Source: Acanthosepion pharaonis
Taxonomy: Eukaryota; Mollusca; Cephalopoda; Sepiida; Sepiidae
Length of the DNA: 64,000 bases
Assembly (NCBI GenBank): GCA_903632075.3
Contig: CAHIKZ030005576.1
Location: forward strand, 2,570,001 to 2,634,000
Reading direction: 5' to 3'
Shown here in pieces: positions 22,430-34,728 of this stretch. Each line of letters opens with the position of its first letter. The first letter of the stretch is position 1. The translations under genes were made by a program, and so were the position numbers. Under the pieces are notes generated by a model. That model saw only the letters and a list, made by a program, of their open reading frames with translations, was not told where the DNA came from and ran no database searches.

Positions 22430-22795
22430 CAGCAATGAATTTCCTCACAGATAAAGAAGAGACTTCAGGCAGCAGAGATGTGGTTCTACAGAAAGATGCT
22501 GAGAATACCATAAACCGACCATGTGAACAACAAGAAATTTTAATGAAAATGGGGAAAAAAATACTTATGCATAAGATCGGAAAGAGAGAGGAAAGAGAGC
22601 TTGGAGAATTTGATGCTCACATGACGTATTGAGGGGAACGGTGATAAACCTACCTAATGAGTTTGTGTAAATGGATGGCAGAACAGGGAATGGGAGGGTT
22701 AGTAAAAAGACAAACATTGCTCAGAACTACAAAGGATAGGAAATTGTGGAGAGCAATGATCGCGAACGTCCTGAATGGACATAGCATATAAAAGG
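22430..22795 (+). mobile_element. LINE family B, 3' fragment
   Basis: 5'-truncated non-LTR retrotransposon with the C-terminal region after the reverse transcriptase domain. Conserved blocks shared with other copies include CTCACAG.TAAAGAAGAGAC, GATGTGGTTCTACAG, GAGAGCTTGGAGAATTTG and GGATAGGAAATTGTGGAGAG. In less decayed copies the frame reads EMWFYRRM and ATKDRKLWRAM. Frameshifts and stops make it non-functional. Confidence 0.75.
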
Positions 22796-23262
22796 AGAGT
22801 TATTTGTTTTAATATTTGACATTATTTTCCCTCTGGACTGATTTAAGAATTTTAATTAATTTCTCTACAAGCACTGTTTTTTTTGTGTGTGTATAAGAGT
22901 GAATATTTAAACTCAACTAAGTTTGGAACAAGGACAAAATAATGTGAAACAGTGGGAATTAAACTGGTAGACAAGCAAATGTCCTGCAATTCTAAATGGT
23001 CTTGTCATTCTCTATCTCTGTATATGTGAGATGTGTATGAGAAGGCCGAGATTATAAGCGTGCCTTCCTCCCATTCTTTGTACTAACGAACCTTATTTGG
23101 CTATTACTTGAAAGGAAACCACAATGCTAGAATTGAACTTGAAGCTAATCTCTTGTGTTTGATTCGTTTGGTGTGTTACACAGACTAAGACATGAAGACA
23201 CAAGATTTGAAAAATCCAATACAACACCTATTGGTGAAGAAAGATGTGACATCCAGACATCA

Positions 23263-23265
<3 letters not shown>
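22796..23265. other. No recognised feature
   Basis: Nothing beyond ordinary AT-rich sequence was recognised. Confidence 0.45.
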
Positions 23266-23314
<49 letters not shown>

Positions 23315-23378
23315 AAATATAGTCTTAAGGTGTGCTATATTTATGGGATAAAATACTCAATATCAGAGATAGAGCATG

Positions 23379-23458
<80 letters not shown>
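23266..23458. repeat. (TA)n, repeat G segment, (TA)n(GA)n
   Basis: TA tract at 23266-23310, a repeat G fragment at 23312-23385 (TATAGTCTTAAGGTGTGC, AATATCAGAGATAGAGC), TA tract at 23383-23437 and GA tract at 23436-23458. Poly-Tyr-Ile and Arg-Glu frames here are artefacts. Confidence 0.92.
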
Positions 23459-24809
23459 TTTAATTTATTGTTCAATAACCACAAGAAAACCTCAGGGGTA
23501 ACAACAACAATTTCCTGGTTTCTGTACACTTCAACCAACCTGGTGATAGCATCGACGATGTCGGTGCGTGCATTTAGCATATGGGTTCGGTAGCCGGGAG
23601 GATAGACGCAGATCGGAGTTGAAGTATATCCTAAAAGTAAATTCCCACATAGATGGACTAAACAGAGATTTGGGTTTACTCAGAGAGTATCATTTCCACA
23701 AGGAAACCAATTATGCAACACCACTCCTCGGATGAGTAAACCCTCCAGACACATTTTTAACTCTAAATTTTAACAGCCATCACCTACCTACTATATTTTA
23801 TGTTCTGCCACCTATGATTTCTTTCCATCATTACACATTATTCAGTAATGAAAGTCTTGCCATGTACTCTGATGGCTACTTCCCGGTAATTCTCTTTTCA
23901 TACCATCATTGGTTCTATCACTATGACTCCTCTACATATAAGCTTATGTAAAGAGTGAGGGAGGTTAGTGTAGATACATATTCTTGTATGTGTATTTATA
24001 TCTTTACGTGTATCGAGATCCATATGTTTGTGTGGTGTATATTTACACACTGTTATGTGCACTTATGTCTGCATGTGCATCTATACATGTATACGCCTTT
24101 TCTCTCAGTTTTTCTTTTATTATTTTTATTTTATTTTATGTACCCCCTGTTAACAATCAATTTCCAAATTTATTTCCTTTTTTATTCCTTCCCTTTTCAT
24201 TTCATTTTATTTAATAATATTTTCTTATTATATACTCCATTTTTTCTCTTCATTTTTTTTTTCTGATCACATGTTATTCTAACCACAGCCCGTCTTTCTA
24301 AACTTGACAACTTGGTTGGACAATTTTAGCTACAACTTGCGACACGTGAGACGTCTTTCTCCCTCCCCAACCTATAACTCTTTTCACCTATGTTTACAAT
24401 CACACTCCACCACTAATAATAATTGCTTTTACACCGATCAAAATTTTAAGTTTATTTTCCTAAAAAGTTTCGCACATCGAGGAATGAAACAGAGATTTGT
24501 GTTTTTGCTAACAATATGATATCCACCAGAAAATACACCGTCTATAAAAACATCTGTCGGTGATTAATTCCCATTTCTCTGTTTATTTCTCGGTCCGTTG
24601 ATGAAGAACACAGGCATGTTCAAAAATTTTGAACTTGAAAACTTTTTCTCCGTGTTTCATTTCTGCCAGATGATTAATAATAAATAAATGTTTATCGTAC
24701 TGATTATATTGGTACCCTTTCGTTTGCCTCCATGTTTTATTAACTAACCTATCTATTTTTACATATTATAAGAAGCACACGTAGACGCTTTTTTATAATC
24801 TTTTTTCTA

Positions 24810-24815
<6 letters not shown>
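23459..24815. other. Uncharacterised sequence with two related segments
   Basis: Segments around 23630-23720 and 24440-24525 look related (AACAGAGATTTG context in both), suggesting an unclassified dispersed repeat. TTGATGAAGAACACAGGC near 24597 resembles the repeat at 19557-19596. No intact gene was seen. Confidence 0.35.

Positions 24816-24869
<54 letters not shown>
24816..24869. repeat. (TA)n microsatellite
   Basis: Uninterrupted TA run adjoining the repeat at 24880-24990. Confidence 0.97.
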
Positions 24870-24875
<6 letters not shown>

Positions 24876-24879
24876 CGAA

Positions 24880-25010
24880 AATTATAACATAAATATGTTA
24901 TAAAATCACTACAAAAATAGCCATATTGTTTCAACACTACAAAAATAGCCATATTGTTTCAACACTTCTGGTGTCTTATCAAGTGATGGTATTGAATATG
25001 AGTAGCACAA
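24880..25010 (-). repeat. Dispersed repeat, second copy, with 31-bp tandem duplication
   Basis: Inverse orientation of 4884-4970. On the minus strand CTTGATAAGACACC...GTGTTGAAAC lies at 24957-24983. The block ACAAAAATAGCCATATTG is present twice in tandem (31-bp period, 24908-24966). Confidence 0.72.
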
Positions 25011-25100
25011 AGCCGCAAATATAGAACACTCAGAATCGGACTCACTTGTCAGTCATAATTGATTTTGTGAGACAGACTTACTATTGCATCATGTCAAACT

Positions 25101-25103
<3 letters not shown>

Positions 25104-25150
<47 letters not shown>
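25104..25150. repeat. (GA)n microsatellite
   Basis: A run of about 47 bp of AG dinucleotides. Confidence 0.97.
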
Positions 25151-25154
<4 letters not shown>

Positions 25155-25779
25155 TGAGAAGTTCTAAGAGGAAGAAAAAAAAAGCACTTCCCAAAAATGT
25201 AAATGTAGTTGATCATGTTTTGGGAAGTAGGTTGAAATAAAAGCTTTTTCTGCACGCCCCCCCCCACTTCAAACTAGAATTGACACCTGACATTCTACAG
25301 GTCAAGTCCCTTTTCCATTGTTCCAATGAGCAATGTTGTTGTTGCTTTGATAATTTCGTCTCTGTCCTAAAATGTTATTAGCAAAATTGTCCTAATTGGT
25401 TGATAACGACCTGATTGTTATAATTTTAAAACTGATTATGCAAATTATTTATCTCCGTCAAGAAAGGACCACGAAGTCTGACAAGATATGTTACACATTC
25501 TGGTAGATATCTGTCTATATAAATATAAGTGCTTTCAGTTTAAACCAATGTTTTCCAAAACTTTGTGAAAATAGAAAACACATAAAAACATTTTTTTTTT
25601 ATCAGGAAGTGGTTATTATCTAATAGTTGTTCTAACCTTGAAGGAAAAACACAAGATGGAAGATCCCATTTAATATTTGTATGCCTAACAGAATATGCAG
25701 TAGCAGAAGATATAGTTCCGTAATGTCATTGAACCAAATGACATGCAAATAAAACCTAAAGGACTTCTGTCAGTCAGTA
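25151..25779. other. No recognised feature
   Basis: AT-rich DNA without an identifiable element. Confidence 0.45.
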
Positions 25780-25940
25780 TCTCTCTATATTTCTGAGACG
25801 AGGTATTATGTACACTATTTACATTATTCGGACTATTGTCCTCATCTTTGTCGCCATATTTATTACAACGTTTTGGCCATTGTATGCTCCGGCCTTCTTC
25901 AGGTGGTTGGAATGTTGAACTGAACCCTTTATTTATTCTG
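25780..25940 (+). mobile_element. Foldback/Penelope-like terminal repeat F, solitary end
   Basis: Matches the left arm of the 40733-41204 element and the reverse complement of its longer right end: TCTATATTTCTGAGACGAGG, ACATTATTCGGACTATTG, TCCTCATCTTTGTCGCC. On the minus strand 25870-25903 reads CCTGAAGAAGGCC...GGCCAAAAC, with GGCC able to pair with GGCC. Only one arm is present. Confidence 0.75.
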
Positions 25941-26229
25941 GTAGATATAAATCATAAAACTGCATTTATTTGATGTCCTCTTTATTTTATGTAATATTTG
26001 TCCGCGCGTGCACTCACATGTGCATCTGTACAAACAACCAACGTTTATACGCTTTTAATTAATTATTCATGGTTTTTAGCAGACGCACAAACTTTGAGCT
26101 CTATACACACATGCACATACACACATATATATACATATATCATCTACATCAAAACAAAGCAACCCATACTCAAAAAAATTACATTTCAAACTCTTCACAA
26201 CACATTACATTGCATCTAGACATATGGTT

Positions 26230-26480
26230 CTGTTGTTAATATTTCGGTCTCTCACGTGGTATGACGTCATAGAACCGCATCTTGAACTTACGACCTGTGT
26301 CTGCTATTCCGCGACCGTTATCGACGCATAGCAATCTTCTATGTCTACATAACAAAATATCATCTTTGATGGAGAATATCTTTGTTGAAATGTCCATATA
26401 ACCACTCTGAAGATGGCTCATGTGAGCCGAAAGTTTAGATCAAGGAACAGCATAATAAAAAATATCCAAATGTTGGACAA
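26230..26480 (+). repeat. Repeat with CTGAAGA-hairpin-GAAAG motif
   Basis: 26406-26432 reads CTGAAGATGGCTCATG then TGAGCCGAAAG: a perfect 5-bp stem GGCTC/GAGCC with loop ATGT, between CTGAAGA and GAAA. The surrounding block is GC-richer than its neighbours and looks like a transposon remnant, but its class is unknown. Confidence 0.5.
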
Positions 26481-26527
26481 TTTTTGTCTTTATTTTCTCC
26501 CGAAATTAAAGCAAATATAACGATTGC

Positions 26528-26577
26528 GTCTAGCATGAAACAGCCTGTCGCCTCTGAGTGCTGACTTCAATGTTCAC

Positions 26578-26645
<68 letters not shown>
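26528..26645. repeat. Repeat G fragment plus (TA)n
   Basis: ATGAAACAGCCTGTCGCC is related to repeat G and is followed by a TA tract at 26582-26645. Confidence 0.85.
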
Positions 26646-26648
<3 letters not shown>

Positions 26649-26867
26649 ATCGAGATTGGAAAATCACCCACTTCTAAGTGGTAGACTCTGTTGGCGTAGT
26701 TGCCTACCTCTTTGTAGTGTAGTCTTCTGGTAACGTAGTAAAAATAGAATTTGATAAAACTCCATGATTAGTCAACGGCGAACAGTGTGTTATTCGGTTT
26801 CATTTTCAGAAAGTATTCAATGTACGAACAACATAAAGTTTGTCAAGAGCAAAATTTCTTTTTTTTA

Positions 26868-27118
26868 ATCGGTTTCACCCCATTCAAGGCAGTAAAGCCA
26901 CTAAGGCACAAGAGGTTACAGGGTGAAGAAGAATTAGGAATATAAACATTAATAACGAGCAGGAAAAGAAATGAGTGATCATAAGGACTGTAGATAGCGA
27001 TTGACATTGCATTTAAATTTTTGCAGATTAAAATTGGCTGGAAAGCATGAGGCCAGGGGGGAGTTCCACAAGCGAGAAAAGAAACTGTCAGCATAGAACT
27101 TACGGTTACATCTAGCCA
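26868..27118 (-). mobile_element. LINE family A, 3' end
   Basis: The minus strand encodes decayed versions of the C-terminal tail seen more fully at 45020-45600 (CGTPPW.HAFQP, ICKNLNAM), then the 3' UTR (TAGTGGCTTTACTGCC) and a short A-rich tail at its left edge. The piece is 5'-truncated, typical of target-primed reverse transcription. Confidence 0.72.
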
Positions 27119-29078
27119 ACCCAATTGTAAATTTGTGAAATCTTGACGTTAGTCTAGTACTGCGCTTGAATTAAAAGAAAAAGTCTCGTTACCTTAGCGA
27201 AGAGCTCATCCGAACAATTACCATGAAAATATTTATAGAAAAGACACAGAGAGACAACTTTACTTAAATGATGCCGCCATTTCTTTAGACTACAGGTAAA
27301 CTCGTACAGATATATAATGCATGGGGAGGTGGATACAATCGTAAGATGATTTGTGGGCTTGGTTAGCAGACCTCAGTTTGTGTCAAAAGTGTAGCAAACA
27401 TTATCATTTTATTTAACAATTATTACCGATTGCTAAAGAGATATATTTACTGATGGTATCGTTGCACGGAATGTTTTCTCAAATGGAACATAGGAATCAA
27501 ATTACAAACAACATTGTATAACAAATTGACAACAATATTTTATTGCCTTAGCAAAATAAATAGTAAGAACGTAAAACGAGGTCCATAGAAATGTGCATAT
27601 GGAGATGTCCTTATTCGTACATATGGTGTATAAAATCCTATTAAAGATGTTAGGAGATTGGAGAAGAGTTTTTTTTGGGGGGGGGTATAGTTTTATACTG
27701 TGCTGTGTATAATGTGATATGTGTTTCGTAGAGGACTCAAAAATTTCATTGATGGAGAACGAGATACGTCTTGTCCCTACAGCATCCCGTGGGTAAAGAC
27801 AGAAAATTAGAAGAGAGTTTTCACCTTTTCCTTTTATACAGCTATTTTAGCAAAGCCATCACGCAGATATTAGGAAACGTTCCTTGACAATGAAGTTGGG
27901 GTAACCCCACAGAAGGTTTATTCTTGTTCAGAAATTGATACGGCAACCTAATTACAAAACGAAATAAACAAATCGCAAGTCCAAAACTCGAAGATCCAGG
28001 GACGGAAAGAAATGTCGAAATCATGAATCGCGGGTCCAATGTCAAAAATCCCAACACAAGTAAACGGTCAGAAATCCAACGCATAAGGCAACAGTCATTC
28101 ACAAGCCGACGGACGAGTCAGAAAAATAAACTACCTTCCAATTCGAGGACATCAACCGCTTTTGTCGACGGAACAATTCTTTCATTGGTCGACAGGTGAG
28201 AGAGGACAAACAATATTAGCATATTCAAGATGCATTTATGGCAACACTTGCGACTGACTTGTTTCTGTTTTGCTTATTTTCTCTTCGGCATGTCGTACAC
28301 AACACACATGCCCTTTTTTCTCGGTAAGTGACTTTCTCTTTCGCCACAATTCTCCTTGGAGCATTGTACCAGACTTAAGTGCATATTTGTTACAATTCTT
28401 ATTAATAGTATTTTATCGCTCACTAAAAATTTAACAAAAAGAATGGGAGGGAATCTATTCTATAAAATGTTTTCAAATGAATATTAAAGACGTGAAACTT
28501 TTGAGCTGAAGTTTCTCACATGAAAATATCATCATAGCATCATCATCGCTTCGCCATTATAAAAAGTGTTTATTGTTTCATTACCGATAAACATCTGGAT
28601 TTTATAGTCTTCTAGATAGAAGCGTACAGTGAGTAGTAATGCATTTTATATCATTGAAAACAGATCAGTAAGAAAAAAAAGTCGAGAATTCTTATTACGA
28701 TTTTAATTGCGGTGTGTCATCTGATATTTTTTGTCAAAAAGAAATAGGCAATGTCAGATTGAGCAACGAACGCATAACACTGAGAAGGTTTTTATTGTTC
28801 TTCAGGGAAATAATTTTGGATTTTAATTTACAGATATAAAAACCAGCGAAATAGACTCACATGTCCGTCCGAATCAATGCGCAACATATAAAAGACGTGT
28901 ACGTTCCATTGTAGTGAAATCAGGGGACGACAAATCTCAAAGTTTAATGCAAAAATTCCCAGGTGACTGCAACAGCGTTGTTTGGTGATTTTGATAGTGC
29001 AAGCGAGTTCGGGTATAATTGTCTATGCCACCGATTTCCCGGCACTTGTTGATATGGTGCATCATTTTTATGTGGACA
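27119..29078. other. No recognised gene
   Basis: Mixed-composition DNA. 27850-28200 is GC-richer with an 86-codon minus frame of no recognisable domain. There is a G homopolymer near 27680. It could hold unrecognised regulatory or repeat sequence. Confidence 0.4.
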
Positions 29079-29500
29079 GACTAGCGAGCAGGCCTTTGAA
29101 TTTTACATGATTGCCAGACTAATTCATCGGGCGGCCACAGGTGGCCTTGTATTTAAATAACAGTTGATGATGATGTAGAGATACAACAGATGTATAATTA
29201 GTGTGTCAGGCGTGTGTTATTGAATTGCTATCATGCGACTTCTGTTGGTCCAGTAAACGAATGGTCCAAAACGTTTCCGGAATTGACGGTACCGGAAAAT
29301 TTTTACTGTAAGCGTTGACCAATTCATACTGTAGAAAATTATGTATACATTTAGTACCAACTTGCCGGGAGACTGATGGTCTGATACATCTTTTAATCCG
29401 GAATTAAGTTTACGAGCTAGCTTTTGAATTTGACGCGATTGACAGATTAATTCACTGTGCGTCCACAGGTAGTGGTGTATTTGATAAATGATTAATAGAA
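29079..29500. repeat. Diverged direct duplication
   Basis: 29079-29175 and 29411-29500 share order and sequence: CTAGCGAGC/GAGCTAGC, CTTTTGAATTT, GATTG.CAGA.TAATTCA and GTCCACAGGTRG-like blocks. They appear to be an old local duplication or two copies of an unknown repeat. Confidence 0.55.
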
Positions 29501-30303
29501 GTTTCTAACAGGGTGAACCTCACAGTACTCCCCACCTCGGATAACCAGGTATATTTGTTCGGGAAAATCGGTCGAGTACCTGTACTAAACTTTGCAAGTG
29601 TTTTGATTGCTTGTCGTTGTTACGATTCTCGCATGCCACTGTTAGATTCCACCCTCACACTCTACGATTATGGCCTTGTGCCAGACTAAGCTAATTATAA
29701 AAGACGGTCATTGTGAAATTGAATGCAGTTATGAGATAAAGTGAAAGCAGAATATTTTTGATACGATCAGAATTTCTGAAGGGCGTTGGAAGAAAGAACA
29801 ACTCCAATTTCAAATACGCACTATACCCCCAAACATAATAATAATAATAATAAACACTGAAGGACTGGCAAAATGCTACCTGAAAGTGGATTGATGTCCA
29901 CACTCACTTAGCCAGTTATCGGGTAACCGCGTTTTCTAGGGTGCGTTTCTCTACGTCAAGCTGAGTGGATAAAAAAAATCAACATTTGACCAGACGATAA
30001 CTGAACCGTGTGAGATTTTTCTAATCCAATCCCGTCTATTTATTTTGGTGTCGTTTTGCGTGTGCAATGCGTACAGAAATAAACAAACACAATATTTTCA
30101 TGAAGATTTTTTTTCTAAGTAAAGCCACGAGCGTGAAGCTCCCAGTGAGGATCAAACTCATTGAAGTTGTACTGAATGATCTGTGGGTCTAGTTTGCTTG
30201 TCAGTGCTCCATGGAGAGACGTTCCCGATTGAATTTTCGATTGCGTCACTTCAGTGGATGAGACAAAACTGCTGATCCGTTAATATTGACACCAAACGAA
30301 GCA

Positions 30304-30306
<3 letters not shown>
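29501..30306. other. No recognised feature
   Basis: A short (ATA)n tract near 29836-29851; nothing else recognised. Confidence 0.45.
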
Positions 30307-30341
<35 letters not shown>

Positions 30342-30350
30342 TGAGTGAGT

Positions 30351-30401
<51 letters not shown>
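30307..30401. repeat. (GT)n(GAGT)n(GA)n compound microsatellite
   Basis: GT dinucleotides grade through GAGT tetranucleotides into GA dinucleotides. His-Thr and Ser-Leu open frames on the minus strand are artefacts. Confidence 0.97.
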
Positions 30402-30404
<3 letters not shown>

Positions 30405-31460
30405 AATTCAGATATAAAAAAAAATGAAAAATCTGTAAAAAAAAAATAGATACCCCACTGACTTCCTAAAAAAAAACCCCACCGAAATAGGCATTTTAAA
30501 TTTAAATTCAAGCTTAAATCTCAGTCTTATTTGAAAGATAAGAAAAAGAAAAATCAATTTCCATAAAGTTTTTTTAGGCATTTTTAAAACATTGGAACGC
30601 TTTCTCGTCACGTATCGACTCATCAAACCGTCATTTTAGACGAAAAATGTAAACAACAAATTTATAAATCTCTTAAAAATCCAAACTGAATTTTGTAAGT
30701 AAAATTAATGTTTACTTTTTACTTTAAAACTTAATGAAAATAATATTTATTTACGCACAGTCGCCCGTTGGGTGATAGGCCAAAAAAAAAAAAGAAAAAA
30801 AAAGAAAAGTAGAATCATACTTACGCGTGAAAAATGAAACAAATACGGAACATCAGTAATACAATAATAATCATAAAATAAATTATCTTTAACTTTATAA
30901 CCAATAGTTTCAGAATATGATTTTTATTCTTATGATTTTATAAACTTTAGTAAAATGAATAATTTTTTTATTCTACATTGGATTTTTTTCAATTAAATGA
31001 TACGTTTGAGTTTAATATTGCTTTTATTTATTTTAAATTAATTATCTCCGTACCTTTTTGATGTCAAAAAATATCTAATTACACCCAATGATTTTTAAAA
31101 AAATTTATTCTGAATTTAATTGAACTATCCTATATCATATTACTTTCCGATAAGGAAAGGTAATCAAAGGCGGCAATCCAAAATTACTTGCTTTTTGAAT
31201 ATCCATACCAAAAATAATCTATTGTTTTTTTTAAATAAATAAGTGTAGATTTTTTTATCGTCGCGTTGCTGAGACAGGATCCGTGGCACCACAAACTATG
31301 GTAATAAGTATTTTTGGATTGTATCTTGGATTGTACATTTAGCATTTAAACTTAATAACTTAAAAACGAAGGATTTGCAAACATATGTTTATATGGACTT
31401 TTGTCATTGCTTAGTATGAGGAACCTGTCACCAAAGTTTGTAAAAGTATTTTTGATATAC

Positions 31461-31519
<59 letters not shown>

Positions 31520-32033
31520 GCATGCAGTTTATATTTTATATCATAAAGTAACAATTTATATAAAGAATTAAAAAGCAATGTTAATGTGATTAATGGCGAA
31601 ATCACTTCGCTAACAGAACTTAATGAGACATTAACTTACTATCAATTCCTTGAATAATAAGATCCTCATATTTGAATTGTTATCAGATGGAAGACACATG
31701 CCGAGTACTTTCAACAATTTAAAATTGTCATCTTCATGGCGCAATTTTCCCATACGTAGGCAAACACTAAGACGAAATATGTGTAGACCGAAAGATTATT
31801 TTTTTTAATTATGCTATTTATTGACAGTTAAATAAATGTTTTGGAGCGTGCAATGCTGCGATGTTAGAGTTCTTGCTCAAATCGATCAAGTCAGTATTTT
31901 GTTTGAACTTTGAAAAGTTATAAATCCCCGAAATTTTCTTGTTATATGTATTTATCTGTTAAAGTGAAATGGACATAGTATAATCCAATTACTAAAGTAA
32001 AAATGTCTTAGTAGTTTTCCACAGAATTTAAGA

Positions 32034-32109
<76 letters not shown>

Positions 32110-32289
32110 GTAGAGAGAAACCAGCTGGTTGCAATTTTATACCGAAAAACGTTGAAGATAATGAGATGCATAAATTAAAATTAAAAAAAAATACACTCGA
32201 TGTGTCCAAACGCATAACTTAGCCGACATCATTCAGCTTTCTATCGCATTTTCATCGCATGTTGGTTTTTTACATGCGGACAGAAAACG
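30402..32289. other. AT-rich DNA with two long (TA)n tracts
   Basis: TA tracts at 31464-31516 and 32038-32105. The rest is very AT-rich, with no gene or classifiable repeat. Confidence 0.6.
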
Positions 32290-33165
32290 AATTCAGTAAA
32301 TATACAAGAATAGAAAGGGACGTAAGACAAGTTACAGTGAGGCTAACCTGAGATTATTTTACAGTGAAATTATCCCCAAAATAAAGTGATTCCAGGATTT
32401 AGCAATGGTGGCCAGAATATTAACAGCATCACATATGCAGATGACTAGCAAGCAAAGAAAGGAAACGATAGGGACTCCTAGAGAAGGTAGTAAAAGAAAG
32501 GGAGTAGAAAGGACTCTCTATCAATTGTAAGAAGACAGAATGTCTGATTGTCAGCAAGAGCAATAGCGTAAGATGGCAATTACGAATTGGAAATCTCAAA
32601 ATCAGGTAAGTAAGAAAATTTAGATATATGGGAAGTGTTTTAACAAAAGACAAAAAAGTGGCACTGAAATCCGAAGGTGCATTAGAATATTAAAAGGCGA
32701 CTTTCAAAAACAAGGAAACAAGAAAAATAACGTTGAGCTTCTATGTAACATCATTCCTCCTACTTGGCGGTGAATTGCGGGGCAATCTCCTCACGGATGA
32801 ATGAGAGATTTGAGACAACAGAAATGTGGTTCTACAGAAGGATGATGAGAATACCATAGACTGAACATGTGAGTAACGTGGAAGGTTTAAGAAAAATTGG
32901 AAACAAAAAAGACACTTATGCTTAGAATCAGAAAGAGACAATTAAAATTTCTAGAACACATTATGAGGAAAGAGGGCTTGGAGAAATTAACAATTTACAT
33001 ACTGTCACAAGAAAACATCAAGTAAGCAACGTAACAAGCTTGTGTAAATGGGTGGCATAACAGGAAAGGATGGTGGAAAAATAAACCTTACAAAGGATAG
33101 GAAGTTGTGGACAGCCATGAATATCCGCGCCCTGAAGAGACACGGCACATAGAAGAAGAATTATT
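32290..33165 (+). mobile_element. LINE family B, fragment with reverse-transcriptase YADD motif
   Basis: The longest family B copy here. The in-frame stretch ITYADD at 32428-32445 is the catalytic motif of non-LTR reverse transcriptases. Downstream pieces read GLSINCKKTECLIVSKS-like and LKIRQVRKFRYMGSVL-like, typical of the RT fingers/palm and thumb. These are followed by EMWFYRRM (altered), LKFLEHIMRKEGLE, and RKLW in the 3' part. Stops and indels occur throughout, and the 5' part is missing. Confidence 0.8.
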
Positions 33166-33285
33166 GGTTCTTTTTCACTAATTTGGCGTTTTGTTTTTAT
33201 AAAATGGGCGATTTGACTGGAAAGTCCAAACAAATTAGCTTTCTTATAAAAATTATAAAAGGAAAGGTTCGAAAGATTTTCTAAG

Positions 33286-33585
33286 TTGGGAAGTCCGCTA
33301 AAAATAACGGACTCCAGAAACGTAAAGAAAAAGTGTCTTCAGCTGGCGAGGGATAAACGTGACTGGCCCAGCAGTCGACAAAAAATCCTACGGAAGAAGG
33401 AGGTAGAACTCTTACCGGTGAGGAAAGCCTCGCTAGTCCAAACTGGACGTCAACCTAATAACAGCAGCAGGAACTCAAACCCCTTTTCAAAGACACCCTG
33501 CCTAGTTAAAAGCACACATTTTCAAATATATGACGACAGCTACGACCCTAATTTAACTCGGTTTTTCCCTTCTTTAATCACTTAG
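33286..33585 (+). other. Unassigned 99-codon open frame, GC-richer
   Basis: Encodes a basic, Ser/Lys-rich peptide (for example KKCLQLARDKRDWPSSRQK) ending near YDDSYDPNLTRFFP. Its composition differs from the AT-rich flanks. No domain is recognised, the start would have to be non-ATG, and there is no clear splice pair. It could be a transposon ORF1 fragment, an old exon or chance. Confidence 0.2.
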
Positions 33586-34728
33586 TTGTACAAATCTTTC
33601 AAAATACTCCTTGACATTGTGTTTTTTTTCACAGTTTCTATTCGTCATTCATGTTTCTGTTTGTGAAAAACTCTTTCTCGTTATTGTTTAAGTAACGTTT
33701 TTCTGTTTTAAATCTACGCTTGAGTTTCCGTCAGCTTTGACATAACGCTATTTAAAGATTTATGAAAAGCTTTATTATATTCACAAGGGTTTATTCTGTT
33801 GTTTAATGAAGGCTTACGGTTCCCGTACGATCACTGAAGTTAAGCAATGTCGAGCCTGATCAGTACCTAGACAGGTCGCTTCTTGGTAATACCTGGATGT
33901 GTGGGCGGTTTAATGGATAACAGTTCAGAATGAGAAATGGAAGAGCCGGGTTCTAACTCCAGTTGTGTTCATTATATTTACTTACGCGCAAATACTTTTG
34001 GGAAAGATATGAGTTTACCTCTTCTCCCCAGCTAAGTGTTAAATAGTAGAACGTGTATCAGTTAATCATTATTATTTAAAAAAAAAGAAAAAGAAAAGAT
34101 TATTACAATCCAATATGCCCTGGCTTTAAATAACCTGCAAAAGGTTGATAAGCCGTAAAAAAAATTAATCCTTTTCAATCCCTTTGTGCAAATCTTTCAA
34201 AATACTCATTGATTCTTTTTTGTTTGCACAGTTTCTATTCGTAATTCATATTTCCTTTTGTGATAACTTTTTCTCGTTATTTTTTAATAAATGTTTTTTT
34301 TAATTATTTTAAATCTACATTTGGGCTTGAGTTTTCATAGCTCTGATACAACGCCATTTGAAGATTTATGAAAACTTTTATCATATTTACAATTAATAGG
34401 AGTAGATAGGTTCGCCTATCGTCCGGTTCACACTCCTTCTGGTCTTTTGAACAGTGGTAGAGGTTAATCCCTTGTTTCCTGTTTAGGATTAGGTTTCCAG
34501 TTCTTTCCAAAGTCTACTTTAACTCTATACTTCTAACGTCTCTGCCTGAACACTGAAATGTTATTCGCTAATTAAATGTTGACCTCTTCAAGTCTAGAGT
34601 TAACTATCTTTCTTTATCTTGCCCTTCTTACGCTAATACCACTCCACACAATAACCCTCTAGCTTGAGAGCCCCTTGGGACTTGTATTGGGTCAATGTTA
34701 GCAAAAAGAAAAAAAAAGAAAGAAAAAA
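33586..34728. repeat. Direct duplication of about 210 bp carrying two insertions
   Basis: 33592-33810 and 34186-34392 are copies (CAAATCTTTCAAAATACTC, TTTCTATTCGT, AAGATTTATGAAAA). In the left copy a composite SINE interrupts after TTTAATGAA. In the right copy about 330 bp with an A-rich right end (near 34690-34725) lies before the continuing TTTATTCAATCGTTTAATG. That insert contains GGTTCACACTCC, close to a Pol III B box, so it may be another SINE. Confidence 0.65.
33811..34165 (+). mobile_element. Composite 5S-tRNA SINE, 5'-truncated head
   Basis: 33811-33900 matches the 3' two-thirds of 5S rRNA (GGTTCCCGTACGATCACTGA, AAGTTAAGCAATGTCGAG, CAGTACCTAGA, GGTCGCTTCTTGGTAAT). The tRNA-like part follows at once (TTTAATGGATAACAG, GCCGGGTTCTAACTCCAG), then the body (CTTTTGGGAAAGATATGAG). 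An A-rich stretch precedes the tail (GGCTTTAAATAACCTGC, GGTTGATAAGCCGTAAAA). Its order is identical to the inverted copy at 14699-15095. Family 1 SINEs in this window lack the 5S head. Confidence 0.82.

Noticed and set aside
23309..23593. Tyr-Ile and Arg-Glu repeat proteins here and at other (TA)n/(GA)n tracts (24749, 31411, 31952, 44441, 46168, 54350)
   Set aside because: Translation of dinucleotide microsatellites.
33811..33900. A functional 5S rRNA gene
   Set aside because: The 5' third is missing, internal promoter positions are altered, and it is fused to a SINE body seen again at 14699-15095.
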